NCBI RefSeq assembly: GCF_014640615.1
Contig: NZ_BMHH01000011.1
Span: 82,253-146,252, forward strand
Direction of reading: 5' to 3'
Length of the DNA: 64,000 nt
Source of the DNA: Paramesorhizobium endophyticum
Lineage (GTDB): Bacteria > Pseudomonadota > Alphaproteobacteria > Rhizobiales > Rhizobiaceae
This document shows, piece after piece, positions 20,074 to 32,807 of the stretch (position 1 is the first letter of the stretch; every line of letters starts with the position of its first letter). Both the position numbers and the translations under genes were made by a program. The notes beneath the pieces were generated by a model. That model made no database searches. It was not told where the DNA came from and saw only the letters and a program-made list of their open reading frames with translations.

Positions 20074-20120
20074 TTGATACGCATTGGGTTATTTCCTATA
20101 TAGCTAGCCAGTCTAGCCAG
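20074..20120 (+). promoter_or_regulatory. Promoter and direct-repeat operator of the toxin-antitoxin pair
   Basis: TTGATA (20074-20079), a 17-bp spacer and TATATA (20097-20102) make a good housekeeping promoter. Directly downstream, CTAGCCAG occurs twice at a 9-bp period (20104-20111 and 20113-20120). This is where an autoregulatory antitoxin would bind. Confidence 0.6.
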
Positions 20121-20133
20121 ATGGAGACATGGA

Positions 20134-20388
20134 ATGGAATGGCATCTGCAGGACGCCAAAAACCACTTTTCGAAAGTGGTGCAGAAGGCGTTGAATGAAG
20201 GCCCGCAGACCGTCACGTTGCGGGGCGAACGCGCCGCCGTCGTGCTATCCGCGGCCGACTATGATGCGCTCGCCGGCAACCAGCCCAACATTATCGAGGA
20301 TTTGCTCAGCGGTCCGGCGTGGGACGATGAGTTTGTCGATGCAGTCAATGCGCGAGCAAAGCATCCCAGCCGCGATCCGGCCTTCTGA
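20134..20388 (+). CDS. Phd/YefM-family antitoxin
   Basis: 84 residues. The N-terminus WHLQDAKNHFSKVVQKALNEGPQTVTLRGERAAVVLSAADYDAL is the classic Phd/YefM DNA-binding fold. The acidic C-terminal tail (EDLLSGPAWDDEFVDAVNARA) would wrap and neutralise the toxin. GGAGA at 20123-20127 precedes ATG 20134. The stop overlaps the toxin start in TGATG, indicating translational coupling. By family it also represses its own promoter, fitting the direct repeats upstream. Confidence 0.9.
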   Translation: MEWHLQDAKNHFSKVVQKALNEGPQTVTLRGERAAVVLSAADYDALAGNQPNIIEDLLSGPAWDDEFVDAVNARAKHPSRDPAF

Positions 20389-20792
20389 TGTACTTGGTCG
20401 ATACGAACGTTCTCTCGGAGGCCAGGCGTAGAACCCCGCAGGCTGTCAATTGGCTGCGCGCTGCCGACCCGCAAATGATTTACCTCAGCGCGCTGACATT
20501 TGGCGAGATCATGCGCGGCATTGCTCTCAAGCAAAAGTCCGACCCGATTGCCGCCGGCCATCTCGCTGAATGGATGCAAAAGCTGCGGCGCCAGCATGCC
20601 TCACGAATTCTTCCGGTAACGGACCAGATTGCGATTGAGTGGGGCCGGATCGCCGCCATCCGTCCGCGTGGCGACGCCGACGCATTGATCGCCGCCACGG
20701 CCATTATCCATGATCTTGTAGTGGTCACCCGGAATGTTGCCGATTTCGCCGACACCGGAGCCCAGATCATCAATCCATGGGCCCCGGCATAG
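20388..20792 (+). CDS. PIN-domain toxin (VapC/FitB-like ribonuclease)
   Basis: 134 residues. PIN-domain acidic residues are visible: Asp5 in MYLVDTNVLSEA, Glu in LTFGEIMRGI near residue 44, Asp in RGDADALIAATAI near 97, and Asp in VVTRNVADF near 115. By family it is a Mg-dependent endoribonuclease whose targets are usually tRNA or rRNA. The LSEARR and EIMRGI forms resemble FitB. It overlaps the antitoxin gene by one base and converges on gltD. Confidence 0.92.
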   Translation: MYLVDTNVLSEARRRTPQAVNWLRAADPQMIYLSALTFGEIMRGIALKQKSDPIAAGHLAEWMQKLRRQHASRILPVTDQIAIEWGRIAAIRPRGDADALIAATAIIHDLVVVTRNVADFADTGAQIINPWAPA

Positions 20793-20807
20793 GCAATCCC
20801 TCAAACC

Positions 20808-22262
20808 TCAGCGCGGCAGCACGCTCGCGCCCATCAGAAACTCATCCACCGCCCGCGCGGCCTGACGCCCCTCACGAATGGCCCAGACCACCAGCGACTG
20901 GCCGCGCCGCACGTCGCCTGCAGCGAAGAGCTTGTCCACGCTGGTGCGATAGTCGCGCTCATTGGCCTCGACTGCGCGGTTGCCGCGGCGGTCGGCGGAA
21001 ATCTTGAGCCCCTCGCCCAGTTCCTTCACCACGCCATCCTCCAGCGGGCCGGAGAAGCCGATGGCGATGAAGGCAAGGTCGGCCTTGATGAAGAACTCCG
21101 TGCCTTCGATGGGCTTGCGCTTATCGTCCACCTCGCAGCAGCGCACATGGGTGAGCCTGCCTTCTTCGCCGATGAATTCCAGCGTCGCCACCTGAAACTC
21201 GCGGTCCGCGCCTTCGGCCTGAGATGAGGAAACGCGCATCTTCGTCGCCCAATAGGGCCAGACGGTGAGCTTGTCTTCCTTGACAGGGGGCTCGGGGCGG
21301 ATGTCGAGCTGCGTCACCTTCACCGCCCCCTGGCGGAATGCCGTTCCGACGCAGTCCGACGCCGTGTCGCCGCCACCCACCACCACCACATGCTTGCCGC
21401 CCGCGAGGATCGGCGCGGAGGGCCAGGCCACGGAATCGATGTTCTCGCGCCCGATGCGGCGATTCTGCTGGACGAGATAGTTCATCGCATTATGCACGCC
21501 CTCGAGATCGGCACCGGGAATGCCTGCCGGACGCGGCGTTTCCGACCCGCCGCAATAGACCACCGCGTCATACTGCTCCAGAAGTTCCTGCACCGGCTTG
21601 TCCACGCCGACATTGACGCCGCAGAAGAAGGTGACGCCCTCGCCCTGCATCTGCGCCACGCGGCGGTCGATATAGTGCTTCTCCATCTTGAAATCGGGAA
21701 TGCCGTAGCGCAGCAGCCCGCCGGGGCGGCTCTCCCGTTCATAGACATGCACCTCGTGCCCGGCGCGGCCAAGCTGCTGCGCCGCCGCCAGACCCGCCGG
21801 GCCGGAGCCGATGACAGCCACTTTTTTGCCTGTCTGCGCCTCGGCGGGCTGCGGCACGACATAGCCCGTCTCATAGGCCTTGTCGGCAATCGCCTGCTCA
21901 ACCGTCTTGATGGCGACCGGCATGTCTTCCAAATTCAGCGTGCAGGCCTCCTCGCAGGGCGCCGGGCAGATGCGGCCGGTGAATTCCGGGAAGTTGTTGG
22001 TCGAGTGGAGGTTGCGGATCGCCTCCTCCCAATTGTCGTTGTAGACGAGATCGTTCCAGTCCGGAATCTGGTTGTGCACCGGGCAGCCCGTCGGCCCATG
22101 GCAATAGGGCACGCCGCAATCCATGCAGCGCGCCGCCTGCTTCTGCACCTCGCCATCCGTCATCGGAATGGTGAACTCGCGAAAATGCCGGATGCGGTCG
22201 GAAGCCGGCTGATACTTCGCCACCTGCCGGTCGATTTCCAGAAAACCTGTTACCTTGCCCAT
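20808..22262 (-). CDS. gltD: Glutamate synthase (NADPH) small subunit
   Basis: 484 residues. The N-terminal 4Fe-4S region has CMDCGVPYC, GCPVHN and CPAPCEEACTLN. FAD- and NADPH-binding Rossmann motifs follow: VIGSGPAGLAAAQQLGRAGHEV near residue 150 and VVVVGGGDTASDCVGT near 290. It passes electrons from NADPH to GltB for glutamate formation from glutamine and 2-oxoglutarate. It lies downstream of gltB on the same strand with a 243-nt gap containing an inverted repeat. Confidence 0.95.
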   Translation of the reverse strand: MGKVTGFLEIDRQVAKYQPASDRIRHFREFTIPMTDGEVQKQAARCMDCGVPYCHGPTGCPVHNQIPDWNDLVYNDNWEEAIRNLHSTNNFPEFTGRICPAPCEEACTLNLEDMPVAIKTVEQAIADKAYETGYVVPQPAEAQTGKKVAVIGSGPAGLAAAQQLGRAGHEVHVYERESRPGGLLRYGIPDFKMEKHYIDRRVAQMQGEGVTFFCGVNVGVDKPVQELLEQYDAVVYCGGSETPRPAGIPGADLEGVHNAMNYLVQQNRRIGRENIDSVAWPSAPILAGGKHVVVVGGGDTASDCVGTAFRQGAVKVTQLDIRPEPPVKEDKLTVWPYWATKMRVSSSQAEGADREFQVATLEFIGEEGRLTHVRCCEVDDKRKPIEGTEFFIKADLAFIAIGFSGPLEDGVVKELGEGLKISADRRGNRAVEANERDYRTSVDKLFAAGDVRRGQSLVVWAIREGRQAARAVDEFLMGASVLPR

Positions 22263-22370
22263 GAACCTTTTCTCCCCTCGCTGTCGAGGTTTTTACCCTG
22301 CCGGGCGGCTTTCAAGCCAGCGACACAAACAGGGTTCGTTGATCGTTATCTAGCTCCGACCGCCCCAGCC

Positions 22371-22476
22371 GTCATCCTCGGGCTTGTCCCGAGGATCTGC
22401 GACGGAGCGTTCAATCAGGACGGTCGTCACTTTCCTGCTTCTTATGGTAGATCCTCGGGACAAGCCCGAGGATGAC
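22371..22476. repeat. E-type repeat: perfect 28-bp inverted repeat between gltB and gltD
   Basis: The arms at 22371-22398 and 22449-22476 are exact reverse complements, each carrying GTCATCCTCGGGCTTGTCCC in one orientation, with a 50-nt spacer. Each arm is itself partly palindromic (CCTCGGG...CCCGAGG). The remaining gltB-gltD gap holds no gene I can see. Confidence 0.85.
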
Positions 22477-22505
22477 GACTAGAGAGCCATTGACGGCTGA
22501 ACGGC

Positions 22506-27251
<4,746 letters not shown>

Positions 27252-27746
27252 CGTCTTTTCCTCCTGTTGGCGCCCGCAATGGGCGATCATCCTTATATCG
27301 GGCGGAATACAACCGATTCCACCCTGGGTCCATGTGTCATATGACTGCAAGAGCCTTGAGGGGCCGCTGGCGGCTCGAAGCCTCGCCCGCATTCCCAGAC
27401 GCTTTTGCGCCGAAAAGACGGCGATGGAGCGTTTTCGCACGCCATCGCCGGTCAAATAAGACAGCAATGCTGTCCTATATTCTATGGCAGAAATTATGCT
27501 CCACCACAAGATGGAAAAGCAAAATAAAATCGCCAACTTTGTAATATTATTGCGCGTACCGATTTTTCTCCATTGCTGAAATTGCTTATCCAGCGCTTTT
27601 CGCCGTGAAATCGCCACCGGATAGACAAATTCCCTATGGAAAAATTGTGCGCCTTCGCCCCACCCTTTCACCCCTTCTCTATGGACAGCCGGACCGCCCG
27701 GGTGCAAGAACCCTCGCCATCATCAAAGGCATGCGGGAGAAAGCAT
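27252..27746. other. Divergent intergenic region gltB / threonine aldolase gene
   Basis: About 495 nt with no supportable gene. The gltB ribosome site is at the left. GCGATGG (27421-27427) and CCATCGC (27442-27448) form a perfect 7-bp hairpin. GACAGCA-A-TGCTGTC (27460-27474) is a perfect 15-bp dyad that could be an operator for gltB. Bases about 27475-27600 are AT-rich, consistent with promoters. GGGAGA at about 27735-27740 serves the next gene. Confidence 0.45.
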
Positions 27747-28796
27747 ATGAATTTCGCATCGGACAATTGGGCGGGCGCGCATCCGAAAGTGGCCGAGAGC
27801 CTCGTGCGCCACGCGGGCGGCTTTGCGGCGGCCTACGGCGCGAGCGACATCGACCGCGCGGTGGAGAAACGCTTCAACGAGCTGTTCGAACGTGAAGTGG
27901 CGGTGTTCTTCGTCGCAACAGGCACGGCGGCCAATTCGCTGGCGCTGGCGAGTGTCAACCGTCCGGGCGGCGTCTCCTTCTGTCATCGCGAGGCCCATGT
28001 CATCGAGGACGAATGCGGAGCGCCGGAATATTTCACCGGCGGCGCGCGCCTGCATCCGGTGGACGGCGCGCTCGGGCGCATCGACCCGGCCAATCTGCAG
28101 CGCGAACTGAAGCGCTTCAACCCCGGTTTCGTCCATGCCGGCCAGCCCATGGCCGTCTCGATCACGCAGGCAACCGAGGTCGGCACGCTCTATAGCCTCG
28201 CCGACATCGCTCGCATATCCGCCGTCTGCCGCAAGCATGACCTGCCGCTACACATGGACGGCGCACGCTTCGCCAATGCGCTGGTGTCGCTTGGGTGTTC
28301 CCCGGCGGACATGACCTGGCGGCAAGGCGTGGACATCGTCTCCTTCGGCGGCACCAAGAATGGCTGCTGGTGCGCCGAGGCGCTGGTCTTCATGGACCCC
28401 TCGCATGCCAAGGACCTGCCTTTTATCCGCAAGCGCGCCGCGCAGCTATTCTCGAAGACCCGCTTCATCGCCGCCCAGTTCGAAGCCTATCTCGACGGCG
28501 ACCTCTGGCTGGAACTCGCCACCCACGCCAACGCCATGGCGCAGCGGCTCGCCAGCCACATCCGCGCCTCGCAAACGCTCCGCCTCGCCTGGGAGCCCCA
28601 GGCAAACGAAGTATTCGCGGTTCTGAAGAAGAGCGTGTGCGAAAAGTTGCAGGCGCAGGGAGCCGTGTTCTACGACTGGAACCCGCCACGCTCCGAGACG
28701 GGTCACGTGCAGGAGGATGAAACCTTCGCCCGCTTCGTGACGAGCTTCGCGACCTCCGAGGAAGAGGTGGATCGGTTTGGGGCATTGGTTAAGTAA
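27747..28796 (+). CDS. Low-specificity L-threonine aldolase (beta-eliminating lyase family)
   Basis: 349 residues from ATG 27747. Fold-type I PLP enzyme: FFVATGTAANSLALASV near residue 60, LHMDGARFANAL (PLP-nitrogen Asp) near 170, and the Schiff-base lysine in SFGGTKNGCW near 207. By family it cleaves threonine or allo-threonine to glycine and acetaldehyde. The upstream frame to 27636 lacks similarity. Tryptophanase-like lyases share the fold but differ in motifs. A B-type repeat follows the stop. Confidence 0.88.
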   Translation: MNFASDNWAGAHPKVAESLVRHAGGFAAAYGASDIDRAVEKRFNELFEREVAVFFVATGTAANSLALASVNRPGGVSFCHREAHVIEDECGAPEYFTGGARLHPVDGALGRIDPANLQRELKRFNPGFVHAGQPMAVSITQATEVGTLYSLADIARISAVCRKHDLPLHMDGARFANALVSLGCSPADMTWRQGVDIVSFGGTKNGCWCAEALVFMDPSHAKDLPFIRKRAAQLFSKTRFIAAQFEAYLDGDLWLELATHANAMAQRLASHIRASQTLRLAWEPQANEVFAVLKKSVCEKLQAQGAVFYDWNPPRSETGHVQEDETFARFVTSFATSEEEVDRFGALVK

Positions 28797-28807
28797 AGCG
28801 CGACGCC

Positions 28808-28938
28808 CCCTTCCCCCTTGCGGGGAAGGTGCCCGCGTTAGCGGGCGGATGGGGGTGGCGACGTTTGCGCTTTTGCTGACGAACGTCGCTCACGCGTCGC
28901 CACCCCCACCCGACCCTTCGGGCCACCCTCCCCGCAAG
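28808..28938. repeat. B-type intergenic repeat, copy B4
   Basis: CTTCCCCCTTGCGGGGAAGG, GCCCGCGTTAGCGGGC, a GGTGGCGACG ... CGTCGCCACCCC dyad, CGACCCTTCGGGCCACC and CCCCGCAAGGG. It lies between convergent aldolase and heat-shock genes and is clean of coding sequence. Confidence 0.85.
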
Positions 28939-28952
28939 GGATACTACCTCAT

Positions 28953-29423
28953 TTACTCAGCAGCCTTCGTCTCAATCGCCTTGGCCTTCTCGGAGGAAAG
29001 CACTTCCACGGCGATCTTGCGCGGCTTCATGCCTTCAGGAATTTCACGCTTCAGGTCGATATGGAGCAGGCCGTTCTTGAGGCTTGCGCCCACGACTTCA
29101 ACGAAATCGGCCAGCTGGAAGCGGCGCTCGAAAGCGCGCGAGGCGATTCCGCGATACAGGAACTGCCGCGGCTCGCCGTTCTCTTCCTCGGCCTTCTGGC
29201 CCTTGATGGTGAGCTGGTTGCGATGAGCCTCGATTTCGATCTCATCCTCGGAGAAGCCCGCGACCGCCATGGTGATGCGATAGGCGTTCTCGCCCGTCCG
29301 CTCGATATTATAGGGCGGATAGGCCGGCGCGCCCTCGGGTGCGCTAAGCGAATCGAGCATCGTGAAGAGCCGGTCGAAACCGACGGTGGAACGATAGAGT
29401 GGTGAAAAATCAACGTGACGCAT
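28953..29423 (-). CDS. Small heat-shock protein (Hsp20 / alpha-crystallin)
   Basis: 156 residues. The N-terminus MRHVDFSPLYRSTVGFDRLFTMLD is typical of IbpA/HspA-type proteins. The alpha-crystallin domain covers about residues 35-130 (NIERTGENAYRITMAVAGFSEDEIEIEAHRNQLTIKG, and GLLHIDLKREIPE). By family it is an ATP-independent holdase for unfolding proteins. AGGAGGG precedes ATG 29423. The promoter at 29529-29559 matches the alphaproteobacterial RpoH consensus, and the leader of about 95 nt can pair around the ribosome site. An extension to 29480 is rejected because it runs through this leader. Confidence 0.93.
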   Translation of the reverse strand: MRHVDFSPLYRSTVGFDRLFTMLDSLSAPEGAPAYPPYNIERTGENAYRITMAVAGFSEDEIEIEAHRNQLTIKGQKAEEENGEPRQFLYRGIASRAFERRFQLADFVEVVGASLKNGLLHIDLKREIPEGMKPRKIAVEVLSSEKAKAIETKAAE

Positions 29424-29528
29424 GGTAAAGCCCTCCTTTAGAGCGACGTTTTTGCGTTGTGGCTGAACGATGGTTCCCAATTCGGCGAACCTCTGAGCCA
29501 GCGGCCCCTTCTGGCGACCGCAACCAAG

Positions 29529-29559
29529 ATTTGGGTTCGGCGTTTTGTGATTTCAAGAG
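29529..29559 (-). promoter_or_regulatory. RpoH (sigma-32) promoter of the hsp20 gene
   Basis: On the minus strand CTCTTGAA (29559-29552), exactly 17 nt, then CCAAAT (29534-29529). This fits the form CNCTTGAA-N17-CCANAT that I recall for rhizobial RpoH promoters. Transcription would start near 29521, giving a leader of about 98 nt. Confidence 0.8.
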
Positions 29560-29694
29560 ATGAAAACCGGTCACATTTTTTGCTTGTGTATATCGCTGAA
29601 CGCCAGATGAATGCCGCCTTCGGCCTCTATTCAGGATGCCGGAGCTAGTCTCCAACCATGTCCGGAGCGTTCCGGAACTCGAGAGGGAAAAAAG

Positions 29695-30099
29695 ATGAAA
29701 AAGGCTGTCCTAGCCATTGCCGCCGCCACGATGCTTGGCCTCGGTATTTCCGCCCCTGTTGCCCCCGCCTTTGCGCAAGGCTGGTATGACGATGCGCCTC
29801 CCCCGCCGCGCTGGGGCCATGAGCGACGCGACCGCGACTGGCGCCCTGACCGCGACCGCGACAGCTATGGCCGCCCGCGCGTGATGGGCCCGCGCGAAAT
29901 CACCCGGTCGCTGGAGCGGCGCGGCTATAGTGTCGGCGACATCGACATGCGGCGCGGCACTTACTACGTGAAGGCCTCCCGCCACGGTCGCCGCCTCATC
30001 CTCATCGTCGATGCCCGCGACGGCCGCATCCTGGACGAGCAGCGCGTCGGCGGCGGTCGTCCGCATCGCACCGGCTTCACCATCGAGGTGAACCCGTAA
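29695..30099 (+). CDS. Secreted PepSY-like small protein
   Basis: 134 residues. A signal peptide (residues 1-27, cleavage after AFA) precedes a Pro/Arg/Asp-rich linker (RRDRDWRPDRDRD). The C-terminal half has EITRSLERRGYSVGDIDMRRGTYYVKASRHGRRLILIVDARDGRILDE, a PepSY-like alpha/beta module seen in many rhizobial periplasmic proteins. Function is unknown; binding or inhibition of periplasmic enzymes is a family-level guess. GAGAGGGAAAAAAG precedes ATG 29695. Its 3' end and terminator are duplicated at about 32931-33056. Confidence 0.8.
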   Translation: MKKAVLAIAAATMLGLGISAPVAPAFAQGWYDDAPPPPRWGHERRDRDWRPDRDRDSYGRPRVMGPREITRSLERRGYSVGDIDMRRGTYYVKASRHGRRLILIVDARDGRILDEQRVGGGRPHRTGFTIEVNP

Positions 30100-30145
30100 C
30101 GAGACACGGCCAGCCGGCTGTAACGTCCCTTCCAGAAGGCTGGTC

Positions 30146-30183
30146 AAGCCGGAGGTTCCGCCACGGAGCCTCCGGCTTTTCTG
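30146..30183 (+). terminator. Intrinsic terminator of the PepSY-like gene
   Basis: AAGCCGGAGG (30146-30155) and CCTCCGGCTT (30169-30178) form a perfect 10-bp stem followed by a T-rich tract. A diverged copy lies at 33018-33056. Confidence 0.9.
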
Positions 30184-30206
30184 TTAACTTTAGATTGCAA
30201 TTTTAT

Positions 30207-30235
30207 TTGATAATACAACCTATGGACTGTATACA
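30207..30235 (+). promoter_or_regulatory. Promoter of the first beta-helix paralogue
   Basis: TTGATA (30207-30212), a 17-bp spacer and TATACA (30230-30235). It is in an AT-rich stretch just after the terminator and 33 nt before the start codon, so the leader is very short. A related sequence precedes the third paralogue at 33076-33107. Confidence 0.7.
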
Positions 30236-30267
30236 CAAAGGCGCTCTTACCGCACGAGGAGGAAATT

Positions 30268-31338
30268 ATGAGCGCTGATTGCTTCACCTGGCACAGAGAC
30301 CAGAGCGATGTATACCAGGGATGCGGCACCATGACCATCAACGGGGCGCCATCCGCATTTCACAAGGACCAGCCCTATGGCTTCATGATGAAGGGTGAAG
30401 CGGGGGACGTGTTGACCTTGTCCGCAACGCCCACGAGCGGCGACGTCGCCACGCAATGGGGACGCATCTCCACCACGTCCACGTCTTTTTCATCGTTCAA
30501 CATCCAGAGCGGAACCTTCGTTTACAACTCCGTGGGAACGGGAGCATTGGTCCTGGGCGACCAGATGGCGACAGGGATCACCCTTCTTTTATACGTCTGG
30601 AGCCGCTGTCATATCGTGGCACCCATCGTGATGGCGTATATCCTGACCGCGACAAAAACGCCCGCCACCGAGCTCAGTCTCTTCGGCAGCGGCACCTTTA
30701 CCATTTCCGCTGACGCCTTCAGCGGCGGATTCAACTCGATTATCGCGGGCACCAGCATGGTGCAGATTCACGCCAATGAGATCAACCTAGCCTACGGCAA
30801 TTATACGGTAAGCTCCATACCGGTAGAGGGCGACTCTTTCGATATAAACACAAGCTTTCCCGCCCCGGACAAGACCTCTGGCATTAACGTTTCGAACGTA
30901 ACGATGACTTGCAAATCCTCTTCCAGGACTCGTTTGCAATCCGAGAGCATATCGCTGACCTCAAGTAATATCGACCTTCAGGAGAGCGCAACGATCACCA
31001 TAGATTGCGATACGATGATGGTGAACCAATCCTCCTTCACGCTGTCACCGGACTCTCCCAGGCTCACGATCAACGGTAGAGGAACGGGTGATCTTCCATT
31101 CGATCCCAAGCGGTGCCCCCCAGCCATGGTCAACTTCATCGTCAAGAGCGGAAGCACAAATACCGGCTCATTCCGTATTCGGGCTCCAAACCGTTTTTAC
31201 GCAAATGATTATTTTATTCTCATGCTGCAAAACGGGCTGCTTGCCGTTAACGGGAATCCGAGTGGGGCAAGCGATGGCTGGAGAATCACGTTTAGCTATG
31301 AAGACTCTTACATGGTCCTCCGCTTGACGAGGAATTGA
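30268..31338 (+). CDS. Novel CFTWH-motif beta-helix-like protein, paralogue 1
   Basis: 356 residues; family not recognised. The N-terminus has DCFTWHRDQSDVYQGCG and AFHKDQPYGFMMKG, blocks shared with the three downstream paralogues. The body alternates short hydrophobic strands with Ser/Thr/Asn/Gly turns, as in right-handed parallel beta-helices. A conserved block near residues 205-255 reads TMTCKSSSRTRLQSESIS and ITIDCDTMMVNQSSF. No signal peptide, transmembrane segment or catalytic motif is visible. GAGGAGG precedes ATG 30268. Base composition is visibly more AT-rich than the chromosome around it. It probably shares a transcript with paralogue 2 (116-nt gap). Confidence 0.82.
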   Translation: MSADCFTWHRDQSDVYQGCGTMTINGAPSAFHKDQPYGFMMKGEAGDVLTLSATPTSGDVATQWGRISTTSTSFSSFNIQSGTFVYNSVGTGALVLGDQMATGITLLLYVWSRCHIVAPIVMAYILTATKTPATELSLFGSGTFTISADAFSGGFNSIIAGTSMVQIHANEINLAYGNYTVSSIPVEGDSFDINTSFPAPDKTSGINVSNVTMTCKSSSRTRLQSESISLTSSNIDLQESATITIDCDTMMVNQSSFTLSPDSPRLTINGRGTGDLPFDPKRCPPAMVNFIVKSGSTNTGSFRIRAPNRFYANDYFILMLQNGLLAVNGNPSGASDGWRITFSYEDSYMVLRLTRN

Positions 31339-31454
31339 TCCTATCGTCCCGGTGGTTCACGGGCCGTTTTCGGCAGGATCATTTAGAGCACTACGATTCG
31401 GTATTTTACAATCTAACATTGCGATTTATCAAATAATTCACGAGGAGAAAGTTC

Positions 31455-32561
31455 ATGAATTCGGATTGCTTCACCTGGCATGCGGATCAGGACGACGTTT
31501 ATGATGGCGCTCAATGCGGCGCCACGATCCTGACACAGCCGCCATCGGCATTTAACAAGAACCAACCCTACGGCTTCACGATGAAGGGAGGGAGCTTAAC
31601 CTTACAGACGGCACCCGTTGGCGAGGACACCGGGACCTCATGGGCACCAGAAGCCTCCATCGGAAGCAAGGCTGTAACGTTTAACATCGAGAGCGGGACC
31701 TTCGTATATAATTGCGCAGGGGGAAGCCTGAGCATCGGCAACGATTTGGGTTTAGTGCCGAACGTCAATTTCAGAGTCACAGGCAATTGCAGCTTGAACG
31801 CCCTCGGAATCCTCGGCCAGAAGTCGCTGATCTTTGAAACACCATGTACACAGATCGATATTCACGACAGCGGCAATGTTTCCATGTCAGGCGAATTTGT
31901 GGGCGGCGGCTTTAACGTGAATATCGGCGATACCGGCACCATGCGAATCAACGCTGATAGGCTTGGTCAGACCGCCAGCAAATATATGTTGGTTAGCGGA
32001 GCTCCGGTGACAGGGCACACGCTACTTATGACCACGTTGGGTCGAGCGTTCCCAACGCCCGACCCCGCCATCTCCTTTTCGCATACCACTATGGTCTGCA
32101 AATCGTCTTCGAGGACGCGTCTGGAGACGACGAGCATGTCGCTAGAAGTCAGCAATATTTACGCCGGGGAGAATGCCACGGTGGAGATTGCCTGCGACAC
32201 GATGACAGTCGACAATTCCTCCTTCTTCACGCTGTCACAGGGCTCCGCGACCGCCACCATCATCTTCCCCCAGACACCCAACCCAGAAGGTTGGAAGCTT
32301 CCGTTCAACCCGGAAGAATGCCCGAAGGGCATGTTCAATTTTATCACCAAGGAAGGACTTAATATCGGCTCATTCCGTTTCTCGGCTGACAGTGCGTTTG
32401 CTTCGTCTTACTATTATCAAAAAATGCAAAATGCCGATCTGATCGCCATTGACGGAGAGGTTTGGGCAAACTCGCCGATCAATGGATGGACGGTCACATA
32501 TGTCTTCAACAATTCTCACCTGGTAATATCATTGAGAAAATCCAGAGATTCTGCAGAATAG
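31455..32561 (+). CDS. Novel CFTWH-motif beta-helix-like protein, paralogue 2
   Basis: 368 residues; same unnamed family. The N-terminus has DCFTWHADQDDVYDGAQCG and AFNKNQPYGFTMKG. Middle strands read NIESGTFVYNCAGG, VTGNCSLNA, IDIHDSGNVSMSG and VNIGDTGTMRINADRL, a repeating strand-turn pattern. The block TMVCKSSSRTRLETTSMSL and the C-terminal INGWTVTYVF are conserved with paralogues 1 and 3. GAGGAG precedes ATG 31455. Several cysteines are conserved across paralogues 1-3, which with no signal peptide suggests structural or metal roles in the cytoplasm, though this is only inference. A strong terminator follows at 32693-32728. Confidence 0.82.
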   Translation: MNSDCFTWHADQDDVYDGAQCGATILTQPPSAFNKNQPYGFTMKGGSLTLQTAPVGEDTGTSWAPEASIGSKAVTFNIESGTFVYNCAGGSLSIGNDLGLVPNVNFRVTGNCSLNALGILGQKSLIFETPCTQIDIHDSGNVSMSGEFVGGGFNVNIGDTGTMRINADRLGQTASKYMLVSGAPVTGHTLLMTTLGRAFPTPDPAISFSHTTMVCKSSSRTRLETTSMSLEVSNIYAGENATVEIACDTMTVDNSSFFTLSQGSATATIIFPQTPNPEGWKLPFNPEECPKGMFNFITKEGLNIGSFRFSADSAFASSYYYQKMQNADLIAIDGEVWANSPINGWTVTYVFNNSHLVISLRKSRDSAE

Positions 32562-32650
32562 AATTTATATCGCGCATTTGCACCTGCCTAAAGCATTTCG
32601 CAGTTAAATGGCCTCATTTAACGACCGCGACAATGCGACAAACTAAGAAT

Positions 32651-32728
32651 CTAGAGCGAGCGCAATGGGTACGATTAAGCGCGACCCGCTCTAGCCTTTC
32701 CGCCGGATAGCCGGCGGGAAGGCTTTTA
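32651..32728 (+). terminator. AGAGC repeat hairpin and intrinsic terminator after paralogue 2
   Basis: A D-like small dyad (CTAGAGCGAGCGCA ... GCGCGACCCGCTCTAG, 32651-32694) is followed by GCCTTTCCGCCGG (32694-32706), loop ATAG, and CCGGCGGGAAGGC (32711-32723), then TTTT. One G-U pair breaks an otherwise perfect 13-bp stem. It would end the paralogue 1-2 transcript. Confidence 0.8.
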
Positions 32729-32807
32729 CCTTTAGCGATTTTCCTTTTGCCCGGGCGCGCCTATCGATGGATAATCGCACCGATCCGAAACGCTCAGGCG
32801 AGGCCGC

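Noticed and set aside
27252..27707. N-terminal extension of gltB
   Set aside because: Ribosome site AGGAGG sits at 27251, and the sequence beyond has no GltB propeptide character.
30520..30700. Frameshift in paralogue 1
   Set aside because: The middle of paralogue 1 looks unlike paralogues 2 and 3, but the conserved cysteine and following SGTF block stay in register in the same frame, so it is divergence.
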